NCBI GenBank assembly: GCA_002127285.1
Contig: NFUW01000001.1
Span: 260,057 to 324,056, forward strand
Length of the DNA: 64,000 nucleotides
Direction: 5' to 3'
DNA from: Chitinophagaceae bacterium IBVUCB1
GTDB lineage: Bacteria; Bacteroidota; Bacteroidia; Chitinophagales; Chitinophagaceae
This document shows positions 26,601 to 34,225 of this stretch, piece after piece. The notes under the pieces were generated by a model. The model searched no databases, was not told where the DNA came from, and saw only the letters and a list, made by a program, of their open reading frames with translations. Within the stretch, counting starts at the first letter, position 1; every line of letters begins with the position of its first letter. Position numbers and translations under genes: made by a program.

Positions 26601-26734
26601 ACAACAGAAAGCCGATACGCCCGCCCGGAGAAGAAAAAGAACATCCTGATGACGAGATGGAGTCGGAATTACTCCAGTTGGAAGCAGAAGCACTCAAACT
26701 TACACTACGCCTCAAATTAAGATTAACAGCATAA
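20657..26734 (+). CDS. DarB-like methyltransferase plus Strawberry-notch-type SF2 helicase
   Basis: 2025 aa. An N6-adenine methyltransferase domain shows FEPSAGNG at 150-157 and NPPFG at 211-215. A segment near 411-432 (FLRNGDYYEVYGKDTSF) resembles domain I of MutS, a common insertion in such mobile-element proteins. The helicase core has Walker A GDQTGIGKGR at 875-884, DESH at 1004-1007 and the second RecA lobe with SGSTGASAH near 1378 and QKRGRINRTGQ near 1418, typical of Strawberry-notch-like NTPases. The domain order matches DarB of phage P1, a protein packed in the head and injected to protect DNA from type I restriction. Its place in a structural operon supports the same role here (inference). 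Confidence 0.88.
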   Translation: MIYEFSDHLSPTARYYSFADGGIAGLECSTDNYALYVQTVEQDLQQRSKQNKRSLAIRAAEMGIADQHTVKELTELAIVNTAREIAQIPGRTVAEKFNRLVELYHDQVNLSHRSSQSILLQQYSTPAPIGYLMGIFCGIDQLHQKGGYAFEPSAGNGLLTVAADPQRVYVNEVDTLRRKNLAGQGFAGVWNRDAAMPFFDVRHHFTAVLTNPPFGQLDTPVSISGYPIRSLEHLMAIYALDTMVSSGKAAIIIGGHTGWDDKGRIKAGKNRLFFNYLYHHYHVAAVIQLNGKQLYTRQGTGFNTRLILISGRKEKPGGVAPVYDQQKDTVTHSFEALFQRVVEAMQTAFHQDMITDKTTSTIHQNVHDAMNSEAQRLLQALRAKPLGESGTEDNQYAMAYTEYYLPLLDYYNHAIVFLRNGDYYEVYGKDTSFIKHLLPDITLTTFLCDSIYVGYITLDEEAVAKLTVLFRSMGVRFILTDSTEASYPVTRVDTGIAATLLWEITLEQFLQAEEQHYRQQVQTGQTYELPYKTEYVLLFNTLSGADIYKPHPANPYTHSGYRQLSQSAFRKRCLQIIHSYNVRLAMAMDIVISEPVLKDYPALKLKQDAKITYLKTIVHSGNRLNGSAQPFVMLPFDTFLQVCRDVQPLFAIPQKETLQGDEDETIVDHDALFEQFKEHKARDKNALYLFETPGTFVAFDEDAEVLAKTCNIGIIKMSANRAFKYFIAGSSKALLFARIAVLQDAGYNPVCIDYQRYHADTLTAHVDSELSRLLRQVSEQEEVKDKKGLGAPYQPSSNACIVLDTQVPDSMAFETHEALAAIKQAVGGDTDNFVRDRLGYPTKTALCKALSAEQTDAVMMAIYNVEARGQGMIIGDQTGIGKGRVAAAMIRYSCHQGMKPVFLTEKANLFSDLYRDLYAIGSGHLRPFIVNGRESKTDIKDEDGQIIYQAMPYSEQAAIMKTGKLPAGFDFAVATYSQFNSPEKKPEKPSFLQAIARDTLFIMDESHNSSGTSNTGNFLQGVIAQASGVVYLSATFAKRPDNMPIYAAKTAISDCNMSRDQLVEAIQRGGVALQEVLSSQLVAEGQMIRRERSFEGVEVNYISLQEQAQEHAAIADNITGIIRDIISFQKDFIDTIVEELDTIAVAEGKGVDRREGTGKAGVDNTPYFSKVFNIINQMLFSIKAAAVAERAIERLKEGKKPVIAFSSTMGSFLEDMTDEKGLPVSDGSVIVPDFSEVLRKGLDGVMRYTEKDVNGTPIYKTFEITELPPEAQAVYNSIRKRIEEIATGISISPIDVVIQKIKAAGYTVAEVTGRKYELQWLEADNPLHDILPENSSGNRKQAGAVMHKAIVALRKKLNTNDAFREFNNNETDVLLINQSGSTGASAHAIATSKVAKDKVRQRVMIVLQAELDINTEVQKRGRINRTGQLLKPIYDYMTSAIPAELRLMMMLQKKLKSLDANTASNQKQSSKILDVPDFLNKYGDRVVKEYLLENPAINRMLDDPLRLKDTTDSDGGEAQTLENAAHKVSGRVAVLSVKMQQEFYAEITERYNDYVAYMQQIGEYDLEMEAMNLEAETVNSKIVKVGSGSGSVFSEDSILETVQANVLRKPFTATELDNLLKEALQGEDADKIRQDIIRDYNEETAMAADIEEKELSERYSELHKRIPLEKKFQRLKTDAERTAYYENRTQQLEEAHAKALKQLREKAAARKFYLEKLFRFFYIGRNLSFPVNNGSGYAEYVPTVFLGFVIDWKRKNPFLPSKIKLRFALANSNKYFAIPASFDDIDKIIGASAELPKLTQEQILHNWGTYIQQNNADRKTRHIVTGNLLQAFSDFRGKLVNYTTIDGKIEKGILLPDNWVMDEQVQDKVSIPVIKALPLIKSITTGHSIVTTTGIGFVRQPDNYKIIVPMSRKVAGDIYLDKDLLGLVNGNNFNRVADRMVAQLPLHRIDDFISIIQDRHTCSVMVSRYQFNQMEKQTAIYNNRKPIRPPGEEKEHPDDEMESELLQLEAEALKLTLRLKLRLTA

Positions 26735-26753
26735 AGCAAAAAACAGTTCAGAT

Positions 26754-28577
26754 ATGAAATTAAACAGCACCAACTATTTTCAGCAGATAGACAGTTATAT
26801 GGATATTATCCGTTCAGATGCGGATTTTGAAGCTACTTACCGTTTTATCAATAAAGTAACAAAGAACGGGAAAGAACCGCAGAACCTGAACAAAAGCCCT
26901 GAGATCAAAGAAACGTTCAATCTGTTTTTACAAAACCTGAACAGCAGGGAGAGCAAACAGAAAAAAACAACCGCAAAAAAAGCACCGGATAAACAGGCTA
27001 AGAAGCCATTACAACCGAAACAGGAAACTACTACAAAAGTTGCAAAGGGAGTAATAAAACCTACGCCAAAGAAAAAGCCTGTAGCCCGGCACAAAGCTGT
27101 TCAGGTGGCGCATATACCTTCCGATATTGTATTGGTAAAAAAATATCTCGGGCTGCATGATAAAGAGAAAACCTATGAACAGTTGCTGGCGATATGGCGT
27201 GCATTCAACAAAGCGATTGTAGAAAGAAAAGTGATGAGAGGGTCGCCTTATCAGACAGATATAACAGCCATGAATAACAGCTTACTGATGGCAATTGACA
27301 GGGCAGCAGAAGCCGGCAGCATCCACCTGACAATACCTGAGGCGCGCTTACAAGTTTATCAGGAGATAGCCCACAGTGTGGAGCGGTCTGCGGGTGTCGG
27401 TATCCTCATAGAATACATCAACATATCAGGCAAGGCCGGGATACAGGAACGGGCTGAAAAACTATTGCGCCGTATCGAAAAAGCAGCAGCAGACGGCCAC
27501 TTGAAAACAGACCGTTATGCCAAAGAGGTAAACAAGGCGAAGGCAGTGCTTAAAGCCTGCATAGACAGGGAAACAAATATGGTAGATGTGAGTACCTACA
27601 GCCTGAGTGGAATCGGGGAATTATCGGTGTTCGGATGCACTTGTGAAGATGGGCTGGACGGGTTTAACAAGGCGCAAAACGCAGTTATATATAAGCTGAT
27701 GGAAGAGAAAGTGAAAAACCTCAGTGATGATGAGTTTGACAGGGCATTCGGTGATACCGTAGCACCGAGCCTCTGTAAAGCCATCGCACATAAATTAGTG
27801 CATAGTGGCTTGCTTACCATGAGCCTGTTGCGCAACCCGGCAAGGGTTGCCCGTGGGAAGGCGTTAGCGGGTACATCTTCATATGATATGGAAACAGAAT
27901 TGATGGATATGCGCCTGAAAAAAGCAGGCAGGCAACCGTATAAAAACAGTCCTGCAAAAACTGGCTTGCATGGTACTGGTGAAACTGAGATCGGTACTGC
28001 CGTTGCAGAAGACGTGCGTATTATATCGGCGAAGGAACTGGTCAGTAAGCAGTTCCGGACAATAGGGCTGAAAGGTAAATACAGGCAATTACTCGGAGAC
28101 CCGGAACCGGGCTTTTCTGCTATGATATATGGTAAACCCAAACAGGGTAAATCTACCGTTGCCATTGACCTCGCTAAAGAACTGACGAAACATGGAAAAG
28201 TCTTGTATTGCGCTTTTGAAGAAGGACACGGGCTTACATTAAAAGATAAAGTAGTACGCAACCATGCGGATGTACCGGGGCTTGATTTTGCCGATAAGTT
28301 ACCGCCGCATATAAAATCCTATCAGTATGTCTTTATTGATAGTGTCAGTGACGCAGGGCTGGATGAGCAGGCGTTCAAACAACTGATAAAATCAAGTAAA
28401 CCCAGTTCAGTGATTGGCATATTTCATGCGACAAAAGACGGAAAATTCAGGGGCGGGCAAACCTATGCGCATGATGTGGATGTGCTGATACGGGTCGAGG
28501 ATGGCGTTGCATATGCACAGGGCAGGTTCGCACCACCCGGGGAAATGAATATCGCACCCTTACACACAAGGCTATGA
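26754..28577 (+). CDS. RecA/RadA-like ATPase with basic disordered N-terminus
   Basis: 607 aa. Residues 60-125 are Lys/Pro/Thr-rich and probably disordered. A helical middle follows (about 130-400). The C-terminal ATPase has Walker A GKPKQGKST at 460-468, a Walker B strand YVFIDS ending at Asp529 and then HATKDGKFRGG, the layout of the AAA_25/RadA-type recombinase-like ATPases. It may load or move DNA. In a module with no terminase it is also the only candidate motor for DNA packaging, although it does not look like FtsK/HerA. It closes the long operon and is followed by a strong hairpin. Confidence 0.8.
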   Translation: MKLNSTNYFQQIDSYMDIIRSDADFEATYRFINKVTKNGKEPQNLNKSPEIKETFNLFLQNLNSRESKQKKTTAKKAPDKQAKKPLQPKQETTTKVAKGVIKPTPKKKPVARHKAVQVAHIPSDIVLVKKYLGLHDKEKTYEQLLAIWRAFNKAIVERKVMRGSPYQTDITAMNNSLLMAIDRAAEAGSIHLTIPEARLQVYQEIAHSVERSAGVGILIEYINISGKAGIQERAEKLLRRIEKAAADGHLKTDRYAKEVNKAKAVLKACIDRETNMVDVSTYSLSGIGELSVFGCTCEDGLDGFNKAQNAVIYKLMEEKVKNLSDDEFDRAFGDTVAPSLCKAIAHKLVHSGLLTMSLLRNPARVARGKALAGTSSYDMETELMDMRLKKAGRQPYKNSPAKTGLHGTGETEIGTAVAEDVRIISAKELVSKQFRTIGLKGKYRQLLGDPEPGFSAMIYGKPKQGKSTVAIDLAKELTKHGKVLYCAFEEGHGLTLKDKVVRNHADVPGLDFADKLPPHIKSYQYVFIDSVSDAGLDEQAFKQLIKSSKPSSVIGIFHATKDGKFRGGQTYAHDVDVLIRVEDGVAYAQGRFAPPGEMNIAPLHTRL

Positions 28578-28593
28578 TATGGGGTATCATCAA

Positions 28594-28624
28594 AACGGGG
28601 ACAAACAAACTGTTTGTCCCCGTT
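28594..28624. terminator. bidirectional terminator hairpin
   Basis: A 13-bp perfect stem (28594-28606 with 28612-28624) lies between the converging ends of the long operon and the Xre gene. On the minus strand the stem is followed by TTTTGAT; on the plus strand a T-rich stretch comes only about 20 bases later. Confidence 0.85.
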
Positions 28625-28637
28625 GTATGTATAGTAT

Positions 28638-28994
28638 TTATTTTTTCGATTGTAATAGCTGTAGTAGCTGTTCGCTATGTTTCCGTTCTGTTTCGAGCAG
28701 CCGTTCATACAGTTCTATGATTTTATCAACCGGATTATTCTGATAAAATACACTTTCTGTAATACTGCCTGAATTAAAAATACTCTGAGAGCCTGCCGTA
28801 TCTAATTCCTTGATAAGTTCTTCAGGGAAATCAAGGATGCCGGCAATCAGGCTTAACATGTCGTCGTCGATCGTTTCTGCATTTTCAATCAGGGAGTAAT
28901 TCTGCTGTGTCATATGCAGGCGTTGCGCCATGTCTAACTGTTTAATCCCTTTAAAACTTCTGAGCCTGCTGATATTTCTCCCGATATGTTGCAT
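28638..28994 (-). CDS. Xre-family repressor
   Basis: 118 aa. An N-terminal lambda-repressor-like helix-turn-helix (RLRSFKGIKQLDMAQRLHMT then QQNYSLIENAET) and a C-terminal coiled coil (ELYERLLETERKHSEQLLQL) for dimer formation. This form is common in Bacteroidota prophages and plasmids. Its promoter carries a palindrome overlapping the -33 element, so autorepression is likely. It faces away from the Rhs cargo block and converges on the virion operon. Confidence 0.88.
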   Translation of the reverse strand: MQHIGRNISRLRSFKGIKQLDMAQRLHMTQQNYSLIENAETIDDDMLSLIAGILDFPEELIKELDTAGSQSIFNSGSITESVFYQNNPVDKIIELYERLLETERKHSEQLLQLLQSKK

Positions 28995-29022
28995 GGATTG
29001 ATATTTTACAGTGAGTAAGGTA

Positions 29023-29055
29023 CAAATTTATGGTAAATGGTAAAATACAAGCAAA
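29023..29055 (-). promoter_or_regulatory. promoter of the Xre gene
   Basis: On the minus strand TTTG (29052-29055), a 21-base spacer and TAAATTTG (29023-29030) give a full Bacteroidota promoter. The start site would be about 29016, leaving a leader of roughly 20 bases. Confidence 0.7.
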
Positions 29056-29073
29056 TGCTTGTAAGATACAAGC
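29046..29073. promoter_or_regulatory. palindromic operator, probably for the Xre repressor
   Basis: TACAAGC-AAAT-GCTTGTA (29046-29063) is a perfect inverted repeat that covers the -33 element of the Xre promoter. A third half-site TACAAGC follows at 29067-29073. Binding here would shut off the repressor's own promoter. Confidence 0.65.
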
Positions 29074-29141
29074 TGCTGTTTCAGAAGCTGTGGCTAAAAA
29101 CATATTACTTCGTATAGAGAAAACCGAATTGAATTATCCGC

Positions 29142-29360
29142 ATGATGAAAACGAACACATACCCGGCATTTCCGTACCATGCATCTGAACTGTCAGCTTT
29201 TTTATTCAGTATTGACACGTTTATCGTATCGCTGAAAAACGGACAGATTATTCATTTTGTGGCTGATGATGCAGATGCCTTCAAGCAATGGTTGTATGAA
29301 AAAGGCGTCAGGGATATTAATAAAGATGACGGTGTGTCAGTAATTATGAGAAGTTTGTAA
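29142..29360 (+). CDS. small protein of unknown function
   Basis: 72 aa, two alternative ATG codons at its start (29142 or 29145). A central strand-like segment (FIVSLKNGQIIHFVADD) and a helix (FKQWLYEKGVRDI) suggest a small alpha/beta fold. No family recognised. It is divergent from the Xre gene across the operator, so the repressor may control it as well. Confidence 0.5.
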   Translation: MMKTNTYPAFPYHASELSAFLFSIDTFIVSLKNGQIIHFVADDADAFKQWLYEKGVRDINKDDGVSVIMRSL

Positions 29361-29693
29361 TAAACTGACGGGCTGATTTACATAAATATCAAGCAGAAAT
29401 ATTTAAAACTCATTGTCCCATGACGAAGTTAAAAAATGAACAATTAATAGTTATCTCTAAAAATATTTTTGCATAAATGCTTGACAATGACAATGTTTTT
29501 TTTTTAAATTAGAGTTACCATTATATCACAACACAGAACAAACTACAAACATATAGCTTTATCAGAAACCGAGTAATGTCACCCGAGCCTTGGACTGGCA
29601 CCCGTAATACTACCGATTTCTTTTGTTGAAATAGTGCGATTTATCGTAAACGGAATTATCAAATGGGAAACCCTGCCGTTTGATAAAAGTAAT
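29361..29693 (+). other. upstream region of the Rhs operon, no gene
   Basis: AT-rich. TATTTTTG at 29464-29471 fits the -7 consensus but lacks a TTG at the right distance; a run of ten T lies just after 29495. No convincing promoter, operator or RNA gene was found, although transcription of the cargo operon most likely begins here. A frame from a GTG at 29634 adds 20 residues before the proper signal peptide and is not preferred. Confidence 0.5.
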
Positions 29694-32561
29694 ATGTATT
29701 TGTACGTGAAAACCAATCGGCTCATCCTGATACTTATATTGACTATTTTGTCAATAATAAAGCTTCATGCGACGACAGATAGCAGTTTCATATTGTCTGT
29801 CAGTCCGCTATATGCAGAATACAATACAGTTTATCAGCCTATAAGCTACAAAGCGGGAAACGCTGTTGCGTCCTATCTCAAATTATCTTGTTTTCAAAAC
29901 AGAGGTGAAGATAGTATCTGCCTGTATAATATTGAGTTTGAGAATATTAGTTTTAATACTGGAGTTTATGAATTCTCACTTGACCTCAATAAAAATACTA
30001 AGGTTAATAGTATTTCTTATCAGTTTTTGGATGTGATAAAAAAATTTGAGTTTTTCCCTCCCGGTGAATACACGACTTATATCACTTTATATAATAAGGA
30101 TACCCATGATTCCAGCATTTTCTCTTTTGTATGGGATATTGATAGCACTTTAGCCTATAATTCTGAGTTCAGAAATGATATTGACGAAGCGTTACAAGAG
30201 AAAACGCCAGTATCGGTTCCAGTAAAACTTAAAAAGAAACCTCGTAGTGGGTTAAGCATACAGGATATTAATACACAGACGGGGTATCTAAGCAAAAAAA
30301 TAGATAAGCGGTATCATACAACATCCGTTGTCGCACGTAAGGATAATATTACTTATAATGCCTATTATAGCGATGAGTGGTTTTTGGGTTATTATCAGTT
30401 ACACACCAAAGATGTACGCGGTAACACTTTAATATCAGAACATGAGCGGTTATCGGATAGGCCGCAGGCACTTGTTAATTCACGATTAGGTGGTTTTACC
30501 GGATTAAACACGCAGTTAAAATCACTTAACAAACGAAAAAGCAAACAGGATGCTGAAGATATTGATGGTAATATCACCCTATCCAGTAATTTCAGTACAG
30601 GGCAAGAACCCAATTCCATGCAGGATAACAATTTTCAGGAAATACGCGGGAGGGTAGGCATGGAATTATTCAATATGCCGGTTGTCATAGAAGGTTATTA
30701 TACCACACAGGATAATAACCGAAAAGCTAAAGCCAGTTTTATACGTATTAAATATGATGTTGAAAAAGCTAAAAGCAAGCTCAATAAGTCAGCCTACAAC
30801 TACAAAAACTCCTATGAGAATATCAAAGCAGGCACTGGCTCTGTAACAGGGGAAGCAAAAAATGAGATTTTAAAGTTAGCACGACTGCATACCGCTGTTC
30901 TCATGGATTTGCAAAAAGACTTCAATATCACGCCGGACATGATTGCTTCCTGTGGCTGTGATATAGACAAACTGTCATCCGGCTTAGATGATTCAACAAA
31001 GAAAAAACTCTACATAGATAAACAAAATGTACAGAAGAAATGCCAGCAGGCTAACAAATCAAAGCAAAGGATAGCCAGGCTCGAGAAACAACTATTACAA
31101 TATCGAAATCAACAATATTTTGATTCTACCTTAAGCTATAGTAAGCTTCAAAAAATAGGCTCAGGGCACGAAATGTCTGCTAAAGATTTAACAAAAGCCT
31201 CTAAACATTTTTTGCCACAATCACTGACTTCCTCCGTTTTATCTGGCTTGACGAGGCTTGACATCGGTATATTGAATGACTATGAATCTAATTATACTAT
31301 GTCTGGTCAAACATTAAAAGGCGGCAGTGTGGGTTATGACCTTTCAGGAGTAAAGGTCACGCTTTCAGCGGGTAAGACAGAATATATTTCGAGGGAAGGG
31401 AATGTAGACCGGTATAATACCTATTTACTGAGAGCTGATTTAAAACCTATACGTAAACAAAAAATCAGCTTTCTATATTATGGGTATACGCCGACCAAAC
31501 AGATTATAAACGACAATAGTTTTTTTAAATCAGACGCTGCCCTGCCTAGTTTTCGACAGCCGGTACATATTGTATCCTTATTGCATAGTGGCACTATATC
31601 AAAATCATTGACTATAGAATCAGAAGGGGCTGCATCTTATAGGAATATAGCCAATAGGGCTTTGATCGGTAAAGATAACTGGGCGTTAAAAACAGGTATT
31701 ATTTACAACATACCAAAAACAAACGCAGAACTAAAAGCGGAATGGGAACATGTAGGCAAGCGTTTTGAAAATAATGCGTTGCCATATACGAGAGCCGCAA
31801 CTGAAAGGTATACCTTATCAACGCATGTAATCCTGTTTGAATCATTCCTGCGTGTCGGGGTACAATATAATATGCTGAAACAGGAGACATTTTCTTCAAC
31901 AGGATATAATACTAAATGGGGTTTCGATATACAAACAAGATCAAAACGATATCCAAATATATATTTGTCTTACAAGCCCTTCAGCACCTTCAGGCGTTTT
32001 GACGATACAATGGCTATAGCTCAAAGACCTGTGTCAGGTTCTGTATGGATTGCGAGAACAAGTTACCAGATAAAAAGAAAGTATGTAAATCATCGCTTCA
32101 GCCTTAGTTATAACCGAAACCATAGTAATATGGATACTATACGTTATGAAAGCCAAACGCTTCAAGGTGGCTATACCTATACTACTAAAAAAGAAATAAT
32201 CAATTCAAATATTGGATGGTTAGTACAACCTGTGGTCGCAGCAAAAGACCCAAGCGGATCAATGAGGAGCTTTTTTATTAACGCTTCTATTACCCGAAAC
32301 ATGAATGACAAACTAAGTCTAAGCTTAGGGCAAGATATAGCAATCGCACCTTTTGGTATCCAGCGTACTATTACCTCTTTGGGAACTGCCTATTCGTTTG
32401 CCAAACTTCCTGTCTTGTTATTCATACAAACCAGGTATTCACAAATCAGGTTGAATGAAACGGTGGGACATAAAGAAATCTGGAATGTGACATTGGGGGT
32501 TAATTACAGGTTTAGGGCAAGAGAACCTAAATGGAAATCTATGAACAACAAACATAAATAA
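29694..32561 (+). CDS. outer-membrane beta-barrel-like protein, first gene of the Rhs export operon
   Basis: 955 aa from the ATG at 29694, chosen because a typical signal peptide follows at once (VKTNRLILILILTILSIIKL, cut after HA). About 300 residues of beta domain come first. A helical coiled section follows (about 350-500, KAKASFIRIKYDVEKAKSKL, RIARLEKQLLQY). The last 430 residues or so are alternating amphipathic strands with aromatic ends (YTLSTHVILFESFLRVGVQY, NVTLGVNYRF), which is what an outer-membrane barrel looks like. No family recognised. I infer it forms the outer-membrane pore or anchor for the Rhs proteins downstream. Confidence 0.7.
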   Translation: MYLYVKTNRLILILILTILSIIKLHATTDSSFILSVSPLYAEYNTVYQPISYKAGNAVASYLKLSCFQNRGEDSICLYNIEFENISFNTGVYEFSLDLNKNTKVNSISYQFLDVIKKFEFFPPGEYTTYITLYNKDTHDSSIFSFVWDIDSTLAYNSEFRNDIDEALQEKTPVSVPVKLKKKPRSGLSIQDINTQTGYLSKKIDKRYHTTSVVARKDNITYNAYYSDEWFLGYYQLHTKDVRGNTLISEHERLSDRPQALVNSRLGGFTGLNTQLKSLNKRKSKQDAEDIDGNITLSSNFSTGQEPNSMQDNNFQEIRGRVGMELFNMPVVIEGYYTTQDNNRKAKASFIRIKYDVEKAKSKLNKSAYNYKNSYENIKAGTGSVTGEAKNEILKLARLHTAVLMDLQKDFNITPDMIASCGCDIDKLSSGLDDSTKKKLYIDKQNVQKKCQQANKSKQRIARLEKQLLQYRNQQYFDSTLSYSKLQKIGSGHEMSAKDLTKASKHFLPQSLTSSVLSGLTRLDIGILNDYESNYTMSGQTLKGGSVGYDLSGVKVTLSAGKTEYISREGNVDRYNTYLLRADLKPIRKQKISFLYYGYTPTKQIINDNSFFKSDAALPSFRQPVHIVSLLHSGTISKSLTIESEGAASYRNIANRALIGKDNWALKTGIIYNIPKTNAELKAEWEHVGKRFENNALPYTRAATERYTLSTHVILFESFLRVGVQYNMLKQETFSSTGYNTKWGFDIQTRSKRYPNIYLSYKPFSTFRRFDDTMAIAQRPVSGSVWIARTSYQIKRKYVNHRFSLSYNRNHSNMDTIRYESQTLQGGYTYTTKKEIINSNIGWLVQPVVAAKDPSGSMRSFFINASITRNMNDKLSLSLGQDIAIAPFGIQRTITSLGTAYSFAKLPVLLFIQTRYSQIRLNETVGHKEIWNVTLGVNYRFRAREPKWKSMNNKHK

Positions 32562-32567
32562 AGTACT

Positions 32568-33713
32568 ATGAAAAAGACATTCATACTATATCTGCATTAT
32601 TATTTGCTGATGTTCGTATTAAGCTTTGGTTGGTCAAATGCTATGATGGCACAACAGGCTGCCGTAATTGTAAACATGGCAGGACTTGAAGGCATAGAGA
32701 TTAACCAGCAAAACGTTTTCAACTATGATTTGGTCAATAATACGGGTAAACAACTTGATGTTACTATCAAAGGTTCTATACGTTACCGAAATTCTTCATT
32801 GAATGCTTTTTATGTTTTTACAACAAGCTTGATTGAGGGGAATAACCGCTTTAGCAAGGATAAGGTAAACAATGCAGTGTGGACATTTTCTGACAATGGG
32901 TTCAGGGAGCTATTTTTTGATTATAATAAAATGCCGCAAGGTACTTATGAGTATTGTATTAGTATAGGACTGAATAAGAATAATCCGGAGTACCAGATAG
33001 GAGACCCGATACAGGAGTGCGTTTACCAGATAGTCAATGATATATTTCTCATCAACTTAGTTGAACCTGAGAATAACGCAAAAATATATGAATACAATCC
33101 CATGCTCTCTTGGGTAGTAAATTATCCCTTTGCCAGTCAATTAACCTACAGGTTGCGGGTGGCAGAAGCCAGAGACGGTCAAAACAACGAAAACGCTATC
33201 AACAGGAATAATCCCATATATCAGGATAACCAAGTCTTTGCAACCAGTCTCACTTATCCGGTTACTGCAAGGCCACTGGTAAAATACCAGCCGTATGTGT
33301 GGACGGTTGATGCCTATTATAAAGGTATTCTGTTAGGCGGTGCAGAAGCATGGCGGTTTACCATTATTGAAGATTCTTTGCTAAGGGAAGTGTCTGTAGA
33401 TTTAGCATATTATGAATTTGAAGAGCATATAGGAGATACGCGATTGAATATTGCCGGTGAGATGAAACTCAAATACCGGGCTGATGGCAACACAGACACC
33501 TTATTCTTTAAGATTGTCAATGATAAAGGCGATGAAATAAAATTCAACGAAAATGTCAGGCCTTTATCTAATGGTTATAACTGGCTGGTATTGCAGTTTC
33601 ATGAAAAACTAAGCCTGAAGCATAACAATAAATACACATTATTAATTGAAAATGTTAAAGGCCAGTCGTTTAAAGTGCCATTCACATATCTTAATCCCCT
33701 TTTTATAAAATGA
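32568..33713 (+). CDS. secreted beta-domain protein
   Basis: 381 aa with a signal peptide (HYYLLMFVLSFGWSNAMMAQ). The mature part is beta-rich and looks like two or three Ig/fibronectin-type domains (VEPENNAKIYEYNPMLSWVV, YQPYVWTVDAYYKGILLGGA). Six bases separate it from the barrel-like gene, and its stop overlaps the next start as ATGA. Probably a periplasmic or surface partner of the barrel. No family recognised. Confidence 0.7.
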   Translation: MKKTFILYLHYYLLMFVLSFGWSNAMMAQQAAVIVNMAGLEGIEINQQNVFNYDLVNNTGKQLDVTIKGSIRYRNSSLNAFYVFTTSLIEGNNRFSKDKVNNAVWTFSDNGFRELFFDYNKMPQGTYEYCISIGLNKNNPEYQIGDPIQECVYQIVNDIFLINLVEPENNAKIYEYNPMLSWVVNYPFASQLTYRLRVAEARDGQNNENAINRNNPIYQDNQVFATSLTYPVTARPLVKYQPYVWTVDAYYKGILLGGAEAWRFTIIEDSLLREVSVDLAYYEFEEHIGDTRLNIAGEMKLKYRADGNTDTLFFKIVNDKGDEIKFNENVRPLSNGYNWLVLQFHEKLSLKHNNKYTLLIENVKGQSFKVPFTYLNPLFIK

Positions 33714-34225
33714 GTAACAGAAGGATAAAATTGGACAGGGTGTTATTGTATTGCGTTAGTATAGTAGTACTCTTTATTGGCAGTTATATATTGTATCATC
33801 ATGGTTCAGGTACTGGTAGTAAAGAGGTGGGTTATATTGATATTGGACGTTTGGTAGAAGGATACAAGCTAAAGAAAGACCTTGAAAATATAAGTAGCCA
33901 GAATTTATATAAAATCAAAGCAGTGGTTGACAGCTTGGAAATGTTGAAAAAAGTAAGTGGCACCCAGTCCAATATTGAACTGGACAAACAACTTGAAAAT
34001 GCGCAATATGCATTTCAGCAATATTACTCAAAGACAAATCAGGAGATCAATAAAAAAATCTGGGAAAGGTTAAATCCAGTGCTTGAACAATATGGTAGTG
34101 AGCAACATTTACAGATGCTGATTGGGGCTAATGGTGCAGGCACGTTGTTGTATGCGGATAAAAGCAGGGATTATACCGAGGATTTAATCAGGTACGCGAA
34201 TGAAAAATATGAAAAAACTCATTAA
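33710..34225 (+). CDS. OmpH/Skp-like membrane-anchored periplasmic protein
   Basis: 171 aa. One N-terminal span (about 10-28, VLLYCVSIVVLFIGSYILY), then GYIDIGRLVEGYKLKKDLEN, a long helical arm, and a C-terminal strand pattern as in the Skp/OmpH chaperone family (the classic order is a short strand YVD, two long helices, then a closing strand). Normal OmpH proteins have a cleaved signal peptide rather than a stable span, so this is a tethered version. A holding chaperone for the large Rhs proteins on their way through the periplasm is a reasonable inference. Confidence 0.72.
   Translation: MSNRRIKLDRVLLYCVSIVVLFIGSYILYHHGSGTGSKEVGYIDIGRLVEGYKLKKDLENISSQNLYKIKAVVDSLEMLKKVSGTQSNIELDKQLENAQYAFQQYYSKTNQEINKKIWERLNPVLEQYGSEQHLQMLIGANGAGTLLYADKSRDYTEDLIRYANEKYEKTH

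Noticed and set aside
27596-28261. Minus-strand 221-codon frame
   Set aside because: Antisense to the RecA-like ATPase including its Walker A region; no recognisable motif.
6903-28577. Tailed phage, contractile injection system or conjugation module
   Set aside because: No terminase, portal, HK97 capsid, sheath, tube, baseplate, tape measure, relaxase or Tra gene could be recognised on either strand.
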